Origin: Desarmillaria ectypa
Lineage: Eukaryota > Basidiomycota > Agaricomycetes > Agaricales > Physalacriaceae
Length of the DNA: 64,000 bases
Assembly: GCA_030407005.1 (NCBI GenBank)
Contig: JAUDYN010000002.1
Coordinates: 2,170,001 to 2,234,000 of the forward strand
Reading direction: 5' to 3'
Part shown: positions 51,060-61,640 of the stretch, piece after piece
Layout of the letters: each line of letters begins with the position of its first letter
Numbering within the stretch: position 1 is the first letter of the stretch
The notes under the pieces: model-generated
Database searches by the model: none
What the model saw: only the letters and a program-made list of their open reading frames with translations
What the model was told of the DNA's origin: nothing
Program-made: the position numbers and the translations under genes

Positions 51060-52717
51060 CTGTATGTCATCCACTGACCAGTTCCGGCATTCTGACTGGT
51101 CCCACTGTTGGCAGTCGGCTTTGGGGCCGAGGAACTTGTTGCCCCAGCAGTGGTCTTGCCACTGGGCTGCTGTTGTTGGGGATGCAGGCCTTGCTTCTGG
51201 CCATCCTGGGGCATACTAGTGGTCTGGTCAAAGACCCATTTCCACTGTCTCTCTTTATACATGCACAAGATGCGCTCCTTCCATTCGGGGTATGAGCATG
51301 GAATATTCACACCCATGTTAGAGATGAAAGTCATGTAGGAGGATGGTACTCCTAGTTGGATGGCTTTCACCATTGTGCCACACTCTGCCTTCTTGGTCCT
51401 TCAGCCTGCTAGCTTGGCTTCTTCCTCAAGCTTCTGGAAATAGTAGGAGGTGGGCTACACTCCCATGTGAAGGTCAAACATTTGCTTTTCATAGATCTCC
51501 TCAATGGCAGAATCCTGAAATTGTTGTGTGACTAGGTTGACAAAGTTGGCCCAGTTGGAGTATCTGAAATGAGCAGCAGTCCCATCATATGAGTTGCTGA
51601 TCCAGTATTCAGGTCTCTTGTAGACCCACCAGTTCTTGGCGGCACCCTCAAAGTGGGATGTCATGAATAGTATCAGGTGCGATGGCACCTGGAAGTAGTG
51701 TCAGAACACTTTAAAGTAGGTAATACAATTGCCAATGAAGCATTCAATGTCATTATGGTCCCCTTTGAATGGGGAGGGGACCTTGACAAGCATCGGTTTG
51801 ATGCCTAGATATGGGGCATCGGCAGCAGCATTTCTGACAGGGTTGGGAATAGGGTCAGGGGGACCCTTGCCAGAGGGTGGTCTTGGGATCAAATATCGAT
51901 CTGGCCTTGGACCCAGGTAGCCTCTTGGTGGCTCATCTGACAGTCTGCCCCTCTTGGGCTCCTTCCTCTTCTCTTGATCATGGAGGTAGTCCATCATCAT
52001 TTTGTGGGCTGACTCCTCCTGATCAAGCTCCTCACACATTTCTGTAATGTGCCTCTCCTTTTCCATCAGTGTGGTTTTCATCTGCTGATGGATTTTCTCT
52101 GCCGTGGCAGGGGTTCTTGATGCCCCTGCAGTGGTGCTTCCTGCAGGGACATTTTCTGCTTTCACGTCTTCTCCTGCCCCTGCAAAGAGAAGACTGCCAC
52201 CCTGATAGGGGTGATAGCCTTGGTGACATGCCCAATGATGTGGGGGCAAGTCAGGAAGTGGTCATGGGTTTGCAACTGGAGTATCCAGTGGGTGGTCTGG
52301 ATATATTTCATATTGGGGCTGGTGATAGTCCAGCCCACTGTAGTAACCTGTATCATAGGTTAATATATCATACTAGGGCCTTTGCCCCCAATTACTCCTC
52401 TCTTGCCACCTCCAGCCTCCATAAGTGCCAGAGGGTTCATTCTAACTCCCTCTGCTCCTCCTGATCTTGGGCTCAAAGCCCTGGAAATAGATCCCTGGCA
52501 GAGGGGCGGCAAATGCTTCTGTCCTGGTTTGCTCATATCTGGGAGTTGATGATGGCAGCATGGTCTGGGCCCCGAATGGGGTCTCCTCAGTTGAGCACCA
52601 ACCACTCATCCATTTCTGGTCTGAGCTCATCCCAGAGATCTCTCACCTTGATGTCTTGACATCAGACTTTTCACACGGCAGTTCTGAAGAGGCCAAATAT
52701 CCTTCAATCGACCTCGG

Positions 52718-54176
52718 TGATGTGCTTGGTAACGGTGAGTGACAAAAGAATTAGAGAATGGCAATAAACACTAATCACACTAAACCTCTTACTACTCTAT
52801 ACTTAATCACCAATATTGAATTCGGGCAGTTTCGAGTATGATGGAAGCACTCTGCAGACTGCAATAATCAAGTACAATTGTCTTAAAGACATTTTATTCA
52901 TTACTAGTGAGTTTATACAAAGTACTACTTATACTAGTGGGGTGAGTAAGACACAATTGGATAAGAGTGACTTGGTTTGAGCTACTGCACTCATTCTGAC
53001 TGAAACTGCTTCAGACTGGTGGTGCTCTTGGCCCTATACTGCTTCCTACAAGTGATAAACACTTGACCAGTCACACTCTTGGCTGACTAGTGGCGCTCTT
53101 GGCCTAAGAATAAACTGATGGCACTCTTGGCCATATACTGCTTCCTACAAGTGATAAACACTTGACTAGCCACACTCTTGGCTAACTAGTGGCACTCTTG
53201 GCCTAAGAATAAACTATAACTCCAAGAACTTTGCTTGAACTAACTTCAAAACACTCCGGACCTTTGCAGGACACAACAGTGACTCTAATGGACTTCAATT
53301 CAATGCAATTCTATTGGTGACTTAGCGACTATTAATCACTCCATCGAGGTTAAGCACAAAAGCCTTTAATTGGGGACACCAGTTACTACCAGTGAGGGCT
53401 CAACTGCGGGGATGGCTTGCCTGCTTTGCACGAGTGCCCATTCCACTACTTATATGCTACTGAGGCAGAACTATAAATATCATCTGGGTATAGGGTATAT
53501 TGGTAAGGATTTCTTGGCTAGTCATGAATAATGGTGAATAATCACACAATAGTCGGTCTAGTCTGTTTTCTTTTCAAATATTCGGTCTAGAGACTCCACA
53601 GTTGGTCTTTCCGCACCCTTGGCATAACTACATGCCCTAGTAACGCAGTTATATGAATATCCAGATATTGGTACCTGTAACAGCTATCTGATCATGATCG
53701 AGAGTGCAGTCCGGCTCCACTAGCATCGATCATAAGAGATCTATATTGAAATAGTCAGATCTGGGCTCAAGGTTAATCCATTCCTAATTTATTTCTAAGT
53801 CTTGTTTCAAGATTGCCATGTAACTAGTTATCCTGACTTAGGCGTTTATGCCCAGTCTGGGCTGCTAGTGACAGAACTTGATGAGATCTGTGTACTCTGC
53901 TCCTGGTTTTTGTGTGCTAGTAGCATCCTTCGTTTGCTAGTGGCTGTATTTCACTTAGTCCTGCTAGCATTTGAGTTACTAGTCTGGCCGGCTGGTAGAT
54001 TTAACCCACTAATGGTGTTGCATCTAAGTCCTGGCTCTACCAGTTGCTTACTGCTTTTAACTATCAGCTCAAAGCCTCAGCTATAATCTTCTATGTATCA
54101 CTAGTATAGGATAGATGTGCAATAGTATTGTTACAAAATTGCAAAATCTAGGTGTGAATGTGTAGACGGCATATCA
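52718..54176 (-). repeat. SL-B, 1,459-bp LTR-like unit in opposite orientation
   Basis: Reverse complement of SL-A, the same 1,459 bp in length and nearly identical throughout, with only scattered differences (for example TTACCAAGCACATCA end AACGGTGAG versus AACAGCGAG). TGATGTGC...GGCATATCA ends. It interrupts GY gag about 1.66 kb upstream of SL-A's site in gag order. Confidence 0.78.
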
Positions 54177-54575
54177 CCATGATAGGAACCATTATCACTG
54201 TCCAGGGAGAGAGAGCGGGAGCATTCATGCCAGTGTTGCTGGCAGAGGGCAGGGGTTGCAGGATGAGGGAGAGGGCTGGGGTAAGGGGGTGGGGCATCAT
54301 TGAGTGTAACCCAAATGTCCCTCACATATTCCTGGGCTGCTGTGAAGGCAGCAGTGGGTCATTCCATCCAGTACCAGAGTAGAACTGCCCATGCATTATG
54401 GGCACAGGCAGAAGAGGGCCCTAGAGTCGGGGGCCTCTCAGCATCAGTGCTCCCCTCAGAGGAGGAGGCAATCGTGAATTGTGCCTGGGGATGGATGAGT
54501 GGTATTGCCTCTTGTTCTCCCAATCAGGCAGTGGGTAGCTCCTGGGGAAGGACATGGTCTGGGTGTCTTGGTGGT

Positions 54576-54736
54576 CAGGGTGGTGGTGTGGGTCGGCGAG
54601 CTTGCCTTTGTTGAAGCAAGGCTCGGATTTCTTTCTCATAAAGTAATATGGTGAGGACCATGAAAAAAGTTAGGAGTATGGTGTCACTGAGGGATATGGT
54701 TTGGGGTTCTTGTCAGTTGTCTTCTTTGTTGGGCAT
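54576..54736 (-). pseudogene. GY single-helix micro-ORF overlapping gag start
   Basis: 53 codons from ATG 54,736 to TGA 54,576, with one internal TGA after MPNKEDN. Helix DTILLTFFMVLTILLYEKE. It overlaps gag ATG 54,639 in another frame by about 64 nt. Counterpart of the FE, GO and G1 micro-ORFs. Confidence 0.6.
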
Positions 54737-54796
54737 GAAGAAGAGCTTCTTTACAGCTAGTGTTTTAAAGAAGCAGAAGATGTATCTTTTGACTAA

Positions 54797-55213
54797 TGTT
54801 AGGTACTACCTTAGTCACATGACTTGGGATGTCAGCAGGTCTCTAGGGGCTGTTACATGTTCAAATAATTACCTGAGTAGAGACTTAAGCGTAGTCTTTG
54901 GTGTGTGAGAGTAAGGAGTATATGATTAAAGTTTAGTCGAAAGATAGAGTACAACTGTGTAGTTTACTCTGTTTATATACTATTTCTACAGCGATATATT
55001 TAGCTGAAACGATTTGGTCCATGTGCAAATGGTGTCGAAGTATGGTGGTCCAGGAGGATCATGCAACCAATAGCAAGTATCTGGGGTGACAGATGGTGAG
55101 AATGAGGGTAGTTGTCAGTGAGTAGCTGGATATGAGTTGGAATCGTGGATAGATTAGATGGCTGAGTCATGGATATGACTCAGATAAGATAAGATAATGG
55201 AAAAATCATAACA
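54797..55213 (-). repeat. GY 5' LTR (right)
   Basis: TGTTAGGTACTACC...CATAACA, 417 bp. Keeps TTAGTCGAAAGAT with its CpG (54,934 area). The adjoining primer site (complement ATCTTTTGACTAA at 54,784-54,796) has lost it. Confidence 0.92.
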
Positions 55214-55218
55214 TCAAG

Positions 55219-58200
55219 GTTTTCTTTCTGGTACAGGGAGCAAGTTGGATATCTACAAAAAAATCCTGGCTGGAACTTTTGGTTCCATGGATATACTGAA
55301 TAGGTTCATGAAGTTCATAGAGTTGCTCATGTGCAGAACTCCCTTTGTTGTTCAGGCTCTGGATGAGCTCATCAGTAATCTCTCTAAGTCATTTGAGATG
55401 AACCCAAGTAGAGAGAACAGCCTTGGCCACTGCTGAGTTTTTGGTGGCATGGATAATGTGCAGAGTCCAATCAACTCTGAATGGCTTATACCACATGTGA
55501 TCAGAAACCCCCATGATTGGTGGGATTTCAGTAATTGGTACCCTCTTGTTAGGCAGGACTTCGAGTGTCAGGATTCTGGCTTTAGACTGTTTTGCCTTTC
55601 ATAGCAGGAAAGCCATGTCATCTTCTTTGTCAGGTACTTTGACAATGATGGTGATTCTACTGGGATGCCCCCTCTTTACTGCCTGGGCACTAGCAGATTC
55701 CTGTCCTATGGCTGTTGTGAGTGCTACCAGTGATGGGTGATAGGCAGTTGCACTCCAATCTTTAGGGATGTCAACTGGTGAAGTTGGCATTCATTCTGCG
55801 TTGTCAGAGTTGGGATCTGCTGGTACTGGCAGCTCAACCGATACCTTCTCCTCTGAGTCAGGGGGCTTGCTACCATGTCCCTGGCTAGCACTTTCCTTGA
55901 TGGAGCTAGGCTGAGGTCTTGCCAGACTCAACCAAACTTTCAGATCCTGGTTCAGATGCCCCCTTTTTATCATCTGGGTGCTAGTGGCTTCCTTCTGTTC
56001 TTTGGCTTGAGTTGCTTTTGGAACTCGAACAATATCAGGAGGATGTTGGACTCATCTTGATGCATCTGAAATTCCACTACTACTCATTCTGGCAGAGTAC
56101 TTGGAGATAGTACCAGGTGCAAATATAGATGCCATCATTGCAGTTGGTTCTGCTATCTGATTTCTCCTGACTGGACTGAGTAGTGCATGGCCCTGGCTCT
56201 GGCCTTGGTAGGTGCTTATTTCCCCCACTGACCCTGGCAAGATTGGTGGACTTGGCTCCCTAAACAGGGGCACTGGGGTGTTCAGACTTCTGAGAGGTCT
56301 GAGGACATCTCACCTACTTGCCCCTGTCTGCAGTTTTACCCACATATCCAGTGAGCCTACTGAAGTAGACTCAGTGGACTTCATAGCAGTGCCAGCACCA
56401 CCTGGCAAATCCTGCACCTTGTCAGAGGCTCAGGATTCACTATAGGTTATGGTGTCAGTTTCTTTCAGGAGTGTGACATACCTGTTTGTGTTTGATTCTT
56501 TGGTGTTCTTTGGCTTCAATGACTGTGACAAAGTTATATATTTAAGCAGTGTTTTGGAATGTCCTAAATCATGTATATAAATCCAACCCATGAAAGCCAA
56601 GGACTCACCACTAGGAGACTTGGTTGAGCAAGGGGAATCGAACCCTTGTCAACCTAATCTTTTGTCTTCTCAATCTTGGTCATAGGTGGCACCACTTTGT
56701 TAGTGGGCCCTACTGACCTGACATCCTTGAAGTCTTTTCTCCTAGGACAATTCTTTGCCAGGTGACCTTTCTCATCACACCTGAAACATCTCCCTTTGGC
56801 TCATCATTGATCAATCTCCATGGGCTTACTCAATCCTCCATATATCATCCATCTGCCAGTTCCAGCATCCTGACTCACCCCTGTATTAGTAGTCAGCTTT
56901 GGAGCCAAGAAACTTGTTGCCCCAGCAGCAGCTTTGCTGCTGGAATGCTATGGGGGATTGGGGTGGGAGTCCTTCTTCTGCCCATCCTGAGGCATGCCAG
57001 TGGTCTGGTCAAAGACCCACTTTCATTGGTGTTCCTCATACATTCACAAGATCTGCTCTTTCCACTCCAGATAGGAGTATGGGATATTGACACCCATGTT
57101 AGAAATGAAAGTCATATAGGAACTTGGTACTCTTAATTGGATGGCCTTTACCATGGCTCCATACTCATTCTTGTCAGTCCATCAGCCTGCCAATTTAGCT
57201 TCCTCTTTTAACTTCTGGAAATAGTGGAAGGTAGGCTGTGTTCCCATCCAGAGATTGAACATCTGCTTCTCATGAACTTCTTTGATTGTGGGGTCTCTGA
57301 ATTGTCGAGAGACCATCTTGACAAAGTTGTCCCAAGCAGAATATCAAAAGTGGGTGGCGGTACTATTGTAGGCATCACTAACCCAAAACTTGGATCTCTT
57401 GTAGACCCACCAGTCTTTGGCAGCCCCTTCGAAATGCAAGGTTGCAAATAGTACCAGGTGCGATGGCACCTAGAAGTAGTGTCAGAACACTTTGAAGTAG
57501 GCAATGTAATTGCCAATAAAGCATTCAATATCATTGTGATCCCCTTTAAACAGATTGGGGGTCTTCATGAGGACCAGCTTGATACCCAAGTATAGGACAT
57601 CATCAGGTGCATTCCTGACTGGATTAAGAATAGGGTTGGGAGGACCTTTCCCAGGGGGCAGTCTTGGGATCAAATAATGATCTGGCCATAGACTGGGGTA
57701 GCCTCTTGGCAGTTCCATCGGTCTTTCCCTTTCAGGCTTCTTCCCCTTCTCATTCTTGTGAAGATATTCTGCCATCATCTTCTGAGTGGCTTCTTCCTCT
57801 GTGAGTTCCTCATGCATCTTTTTTATGTGTTGTTCTTTCTCAGCCAGTGTGATTCTTGCTCACTATCACATTTCCTCTGCCATTTTTGGGATTGATGACA
57901 GTCCTGCAGGGGCAGGGTCTATAGGTGTCATTTTAGCTTTGGTGCTTTCTCCTGTGCCTGTGAATAAAAGACTACCACCCTGGTAGGGATGGTAACCTTA
58001 TTAATGTGCCTGATTGTGTGGCAGTAAATCAGGCAGTGGCTGTGGTCTTGCGACTGGGGTGTCAGGAGAATAGTTAGAGATGTTTATATATTGGGGTTGG
58101 GAATATTCCAGCCTGCTATAATGTCCATGATCATATCTATTCCTTTTAAAGTTGGACATCAAGTCCATTCTCCTCTCATTAGGTGAGCTCCAGTCACCAT

Positions 58201-59077
58201 AACTGTTAAAGGGAGTGACCCAGCTTCCATCCTTCCTCTGCTATCCTTGGGTGTAGCCCTGATACTAAGTCACCAACAGCAGGATGATAAAGCTCCTGGT
58301 TCCCATTTGCATGGATCCAGGCACAGATTGTGATATTGGGATTGAAACCCCATATTGGATTACCCCTGTTGAGGGCTAGCCACTTGTCCATATCAGGACA
58401 GAGCTGTGGCCAGTCCATTCTGGCTTCAACATCAGCTCTTTATAGTTCCCAGACAGTAAAAATGAGGGGGCTGAGTATTTGCCAATCAATGTCAGCAAGG
58501 GTGGGCCAGATGCAGTCGGTCCCATCTGAGTTGAAGTGACTATTGGGGGGGAAGGGAGTGGTCTTGGCCACAGCATTAGAGCTCCTATCAGAGTCACTGG
58601 AGAGTTCAATGATGGGAAGTGAGGAGAAGGAGTTAGTTCCTCCTTGAGGCCAGGAATTTCATTCCTGGGCCTAGAGTCTGTATGGGTGGTTATGATCCAT
58701 TCTAGGATCATCAGGATGGAGGACCCTAAAGTAGGGTTGAGCAGGGGTAGGAGAATGGGGATGACAGGGAAGGGAGTATGGGGGCAGGGAATCCTTGATC
58801 TGAGACTGAATGTTTCATGCATATTCCTAGGCAGGGGTGATGGTGGGTCATTCTAGCCAGTGTGTGGCTGGGGTCTCGATGGTGTTCTTCTTGGAGGAGG
58901 CAGCTGTGAAATGTACCTGAGGACAAGAGAGTGGAATTTCTTCTCATGTTCCCAATTGGGTGAGGAAAATCCTCCAGGGAAGGACATGGTCAGGGTGTCT
59001 TGGTGGGTGGGGAGGGAGTTGTGGTGAGTGGCAGGTTCACTGCTCTTATTGTAGAACCATTTTGACTTCCTCTTCAT
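55219..59077 (-). pseudogene. GO gag
   Basis: Minus-strand gag from ATG 59,077 (MKRKSKWFYNKSSEPATHH). Proline-rich N-terminus (58,947-58,376), coiled segment, capsid-like core with FKGDHNDIECFIGNYIAYF (57,817-57,482), CCHC knuckle at about 56,790-56,740, and a C-terminal linker with VKVPDKEDDMAFLL (55,650-55,600). TGA stops and shifts break it. It continues into GO protease at 44,071 once GY is removed. Confidence 0.85.
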
Positions 59078-59180
59078 ATGTTAGTATGAGAAGAGCAGTG
59101 AAGAGGACTAGTAGGGCTGCACTGCTGATTGCAACACTGAGAGGAATAGTTTTTCTGGTTTCTTGTTCTTCATTTGGCAT
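59046..59180 (-). CDS. GO single-helix micro-ORF overlapping gag start
   Basis: Uninterrupted 44-codon ORF from ATG 59,180: MPNEEQETRKTIPLSVAIS, then the helix AALLVLFTALLILTYEEEV and a short tail. It overlaps gag ATG 59,077 in a different frame by 32 nt. The same length as in G1. Hydrophobic core plus acidic tail is conserved although the surrounding non-coding sequence has diverged. Function unknown. Confidence 0.62.
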   Translation of the reverse strand: MPNEEQETRKTIPLSVAISSAALLVLFTALLILTYEEEVKMVLQ

Positions 59181-59238
59181 TCATTGGTGCTTCTTTTATA
59201 GCTAGCATATAGGAAGTGGTAGGGGATCTTTCGACTAA

Positions 59239-59643
59239 TGTTATGGCCCTGTCTAACATATGACTTGGGATGTAAGCTATGTTCTCTAGGCTGTCTCATG
59301 TTCGGACAATCACCCATTAATGAGATTAAGCTAAGTCTTTGATGTAGTGCAGTAGAAGATATATGAAGGTAATTTAGTCAAAAGATAGAGTACAAGTGTG
59401 CAAACTACTGTACTTATATACCAAAATACAGCATTAAAAATAGATGAAACAGCAAGTTTCATGAGGAAATCTGGAGGGAGTCATGTGATTAGCATCCAAT
59501 AATAGCAGACTAGGGTGACAACTATGGAGAACTGGGGTGGTTGTCAGTGGATATGTTGATATGAAGTGAGAGCAAGATGATAAGATGTCAGATTAGATGG
59601 ATGTGTCAATGATATGACTGGATAAGATGGAAAAATTGTAACA
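59239..59643 (-). repeat. GO 5' LTR (right)
   Basis: 405 bp, TGTTATGGCC...TTGTAACA. Retains TTCGGAC where the left copy has TTCAGAC. The primer site next to it reads TTAGTCGAAAGAT (complement at 59,226-59,238), pairing with TTAGTCAAAAGAT's complement in the LTR apart from one decayed CpG. Confidence 0.9.
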
Positions 59644-59648
59644 TCAAC

Positions 59649-60120
59649 AATGTCAGAACAGACACATTTGACAATATATATAGTATCTCCAAATTTACTT
59701 ATCTAAGGAAATATTAGAGGAGTTCTACAGAAGCAACCCTCTTTTTAAAACACTTGATCTTCTACAGAAACCCAAGTAGATGAGAGCCCTAGAAGAAATA
59801 ATCAACCAGGCTCACTCTTCAGTTGTATTCATAATTAGAGATGAAGAACAAGCCCAGTTCCTCTTAAAGGAGTGCAATACCTCACAGCATTTGGGTGGGT
59901 AACACTCATGAAATCATATGCAGATCACTCCCTGGTCATCCAATGTATGAGATGTGAAGTGTTTGGACATAAAGTATGCAAAATGATGAAATGCTGACTG
60001 AATGGAACAGTGGAACATTCAATAGAGAAACATCAGAAAAACTGCAAGGAATTGTTAGTGACCAACTTTGCAAATAAGATCAAGCAAGGCAGCTGCTTTA
60101 CATTTGGGCAGTCACTGTAT
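59649..60120 (+). pseudogene. Non-LTR retrotransposon ORF1-like fragment with zinc knuckles
   Basis: Joins 31,779-31,857 when GO is removed. Open pieces read ILEEFYRSNPLFKTLDLLQK and ALEEIINQAHSSVVFIIRDE, then a cysteine/histidine-rich part CMRCEVFGHKVCKMMKC with GTVEHSIEKHQKNC. Spacing resembles the paired CCHC knuckles of fungal LINE ORF1 proteins. Frame breaks at TGA and TAG. No RT is present, so the class is tentative. Confidence 0.4.
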
Positions 60121-60753
60121 CTATGAGTATAGCTTATAGGAATAGCAGAAGGATAAAAGGAATAGGGTGATGGTCCCTGTGATGATTCCTATGACCATCA
60201 CTAGGATATAAAAAGTGTGGATAAAGATGTCAGTGCCAGATGGCATTCAGTTTTCTTTAGTGTGATAGTCACTGATGAAAAGGAAAAGCTAGAAGCTTCA
60301 AGCTAATTGTTAGACCCAAACTCTGTTAAACAATGAGAGTAAACACTGAGCTGTATCACATTCATACAGTCACCTGATGAGTCTCTGAGTGTTATTGATG
60401 AAGATATGAGACTAAGATCTTAGCCTTAGATGAGAGGGATGAGTCAACAAGAAAGTTTGATGTGATTTATACTTTAGCTCAAAGCTGGAGAATATACAGT
60501 GAAAGCTATGCTACTTATATACTAAAATCCCAATCCTAATAATAGAAAGAAAGGTAAGGTAACCATGCATAAAACAATGAATATGATGGTATAGATGAAT
60601 GACTGTTATGAGCCATAGTACAATGGCTTGTTGTCATTTGATAACAATGAAGTGTCCAGTCCATGATCTATGATTGGTGCTGAGATTAGATATGATAAGA
60701 TCAATGCCTAAGATAAGATAAAATAACCATGAAAAATAGATAAAATTGTAACA
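60121..60753 (-). mobile_element. 5' end of a minus-strand gypsy element (E3 family): LTR, primer site, micro-ORF
   Basis: LTR 60,308-60,753 (446 bp, TGTTAGACCC...TTGTAACA) is the reverse-complement relative of the E3 LTR. To its left, on the internal side, lies a primer-like TTAGCTTGAAGCT matching the LTR's TTAGCTCAAAGCT. A 41-codon uninterrupted micro-ORF follows (60,246-60,121) with helix ILVMVIGIITGTITLFLLSF. Gag is missing; the element is truncated at about 60,120. Confidence 0.65.
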
Positions 60754-61640
60754 CAGTTGTGTAGTGAGTGGGCTAATTCAGTGATTGGCCTGTACATTCA
60801 AATAGTGAGCTCACTAGAGTTGCAACTTGTATCATCTCTGTTTTGTTGGAATCAGTGTCCCTTAGTGTGAAAGTTATCAAATTTGCCTTGAAGATTATGT
60901 CATGCCAGTGAATTCTCTTCCTGTAAAAAGTTCTTAGATTTAGAATCTCAATTGAGAAAGCTTTGAACATTAAAAGTGTTCAGAATATAAAAATCCCTAC
61001 AGGATTTTGAAGTACTGTCAAAATGCATTAGAAATAATAGACCCCCCTAGAACTTACAAGAGTGATTGTATATTGCATAGTTTGTATGAGTGTGTGTGAG
61101 GATTAGAGTGTCATCATGCTAGTCCATGCACTATTTCACAGGTGCCCACAGCTAGCCTCATTAATAGAAACTGTATAAGAAATTTTTTCAGTGCCACTAT
61201 GCATTTCTATCATGCAGAAACTCAGGCATGATAGGGGTGTAGAATTTTTCACTGTATTTAGCAAAGTTTGTAGAGAATAGTGAAAATTTCAAAATATTGT
61301 TAGTACTTTTTTCATTAAAAAAAAAATGAAAAAACTTTGCATATTTTCTATCAATGCATGAAAATTTCAGTATTTTTGTATTTTTTTTGAAAAAAAACTA
61401 TATAAATATTTAGAATCTTTCACTGTATTTGGCAAAGTGTGCAGAAAACAGTAAAGAAATGATGAAAAAACTTTGCATATTTTCTATGTATTTATAGGTA
61501 AAAATATATTTTCATCCAGTGTGAGGGGTACTGCTGTATTATAGTATCTGCTCTGTGCTTTCAGTGGTTTTGATATTCTGATAAGTATAAGAAGGATTCA
61601 GGCTCTTTAGGCAACCTTAAAGAATCCCAAGATGATGGTA
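60754..61640. repeat. AT-rich, CpG-poor sequence with a dispersed duplication
   Basis: No gene seen. A segment at 61,242-61,351 recurs in diverged form at 61,413-61,487. Both open with a TTTCACTGTATTT run and close with GAAAAAACTTTGCATATTTT. Poly-A and poly-T runs lie between them. Likely decayed transposon or AT-rich satellite-like material. Confidence 0.45.

Larger units (their letters stand above)
48171..54639 (-). pseudogene. GY gag, split twice by 1,459-bp units
   Basis: Gag from ATG 54,639 (MRKKSEPCFNKGKLADP) with a proline-rich N-terminus (to about 54,177), middle 52,717-51,060, C-terminus 49,600-48,171. The middle has a coiled segment MEKERHITEMCEELDQEESA and a capsid-like core with FKGDHNDIECFIGNCITYF and FEGAAKNWWVYKRPEYW. 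Knuckle CFRCDEKGHLSRDCPRRK at about 49,555-49,500. Reading order matches FE, so SL-A and SL-B are insertions. About 80 bp of gag seems missing at the SL-B site by comparison with FE. Confidence 0.85.
44077..55213 (-). mobile_element. Complete gypsy retrotransposon GY inside GO, TSD TCAAG
   Basis: 417-bp LTRs at 44,077-44,493 and 54,797-55,213, flanked by a perfect TCAAG duplication (44,072-44,076; 55,214-55,218). It is 11,137 bp long including two 1,459-bp insertions; the element itself is 8,219 bp. It has the best-preserved frames and most CpGs of the gypsy copies, suggesting the youngest insertion. It targets the GO protease region. Confidence 0.94.
31858..59643 (-). mobile_element. Gypsy retrotransposon GO, outermost of the main nest, TSD TCAAC
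   Basis: Both LTRs are 405 bp (31,858-32,262 and 59,239-59,643), bracketed by a perfect TCAAC duplication (31,853-31,857; 59,644-59,648). Pol lies in 32,263-34,355 and 42,679-44,071, gag in 55,219-59,077, split by FE and GY. Subtracting both insertions and their TSDs leaves about 8.3 kb, the same size as FE and GY. The RT catalytic box reads YLDD (about 43,170), which FE and GY have lost. Confidence 0.93.

Noticed and set aside
49691..54086. 94-codon ORF duplicated at 49,975-49,691 and 53,802-54,086 as a conserved gene
   Set aside because: Both copies are the same segment of the near-identical SL units, so identity reflects recent duplication, not selection. No domain is recognisable.
49601..54176. 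Reading the whole SL-A to SL-B segment as one DNA transposon with 1.46-kb terminal inverted repeats
   Set aside because: The middle is exactly the missing middle of GY gag, in the right orientation and order, and no transposase is present. Two LTR-like insertions explain it better; the shared CCAT outside is kept as a note only.
11400..61000. Nested elements as a provirus with an envelope gene because of the hydrophobic leader ORF
   Set aside because: The helix ORF lies before gag, is only about 41-56 codons long and has no signal peptide plus ectodomain; no env-like frame follows pol.
61240..61500. CRISPR-like or satellite array in the AT-rich stretch
   Set aside because: Only two diverged copies with unequal spacing, in a eukaryotic context.
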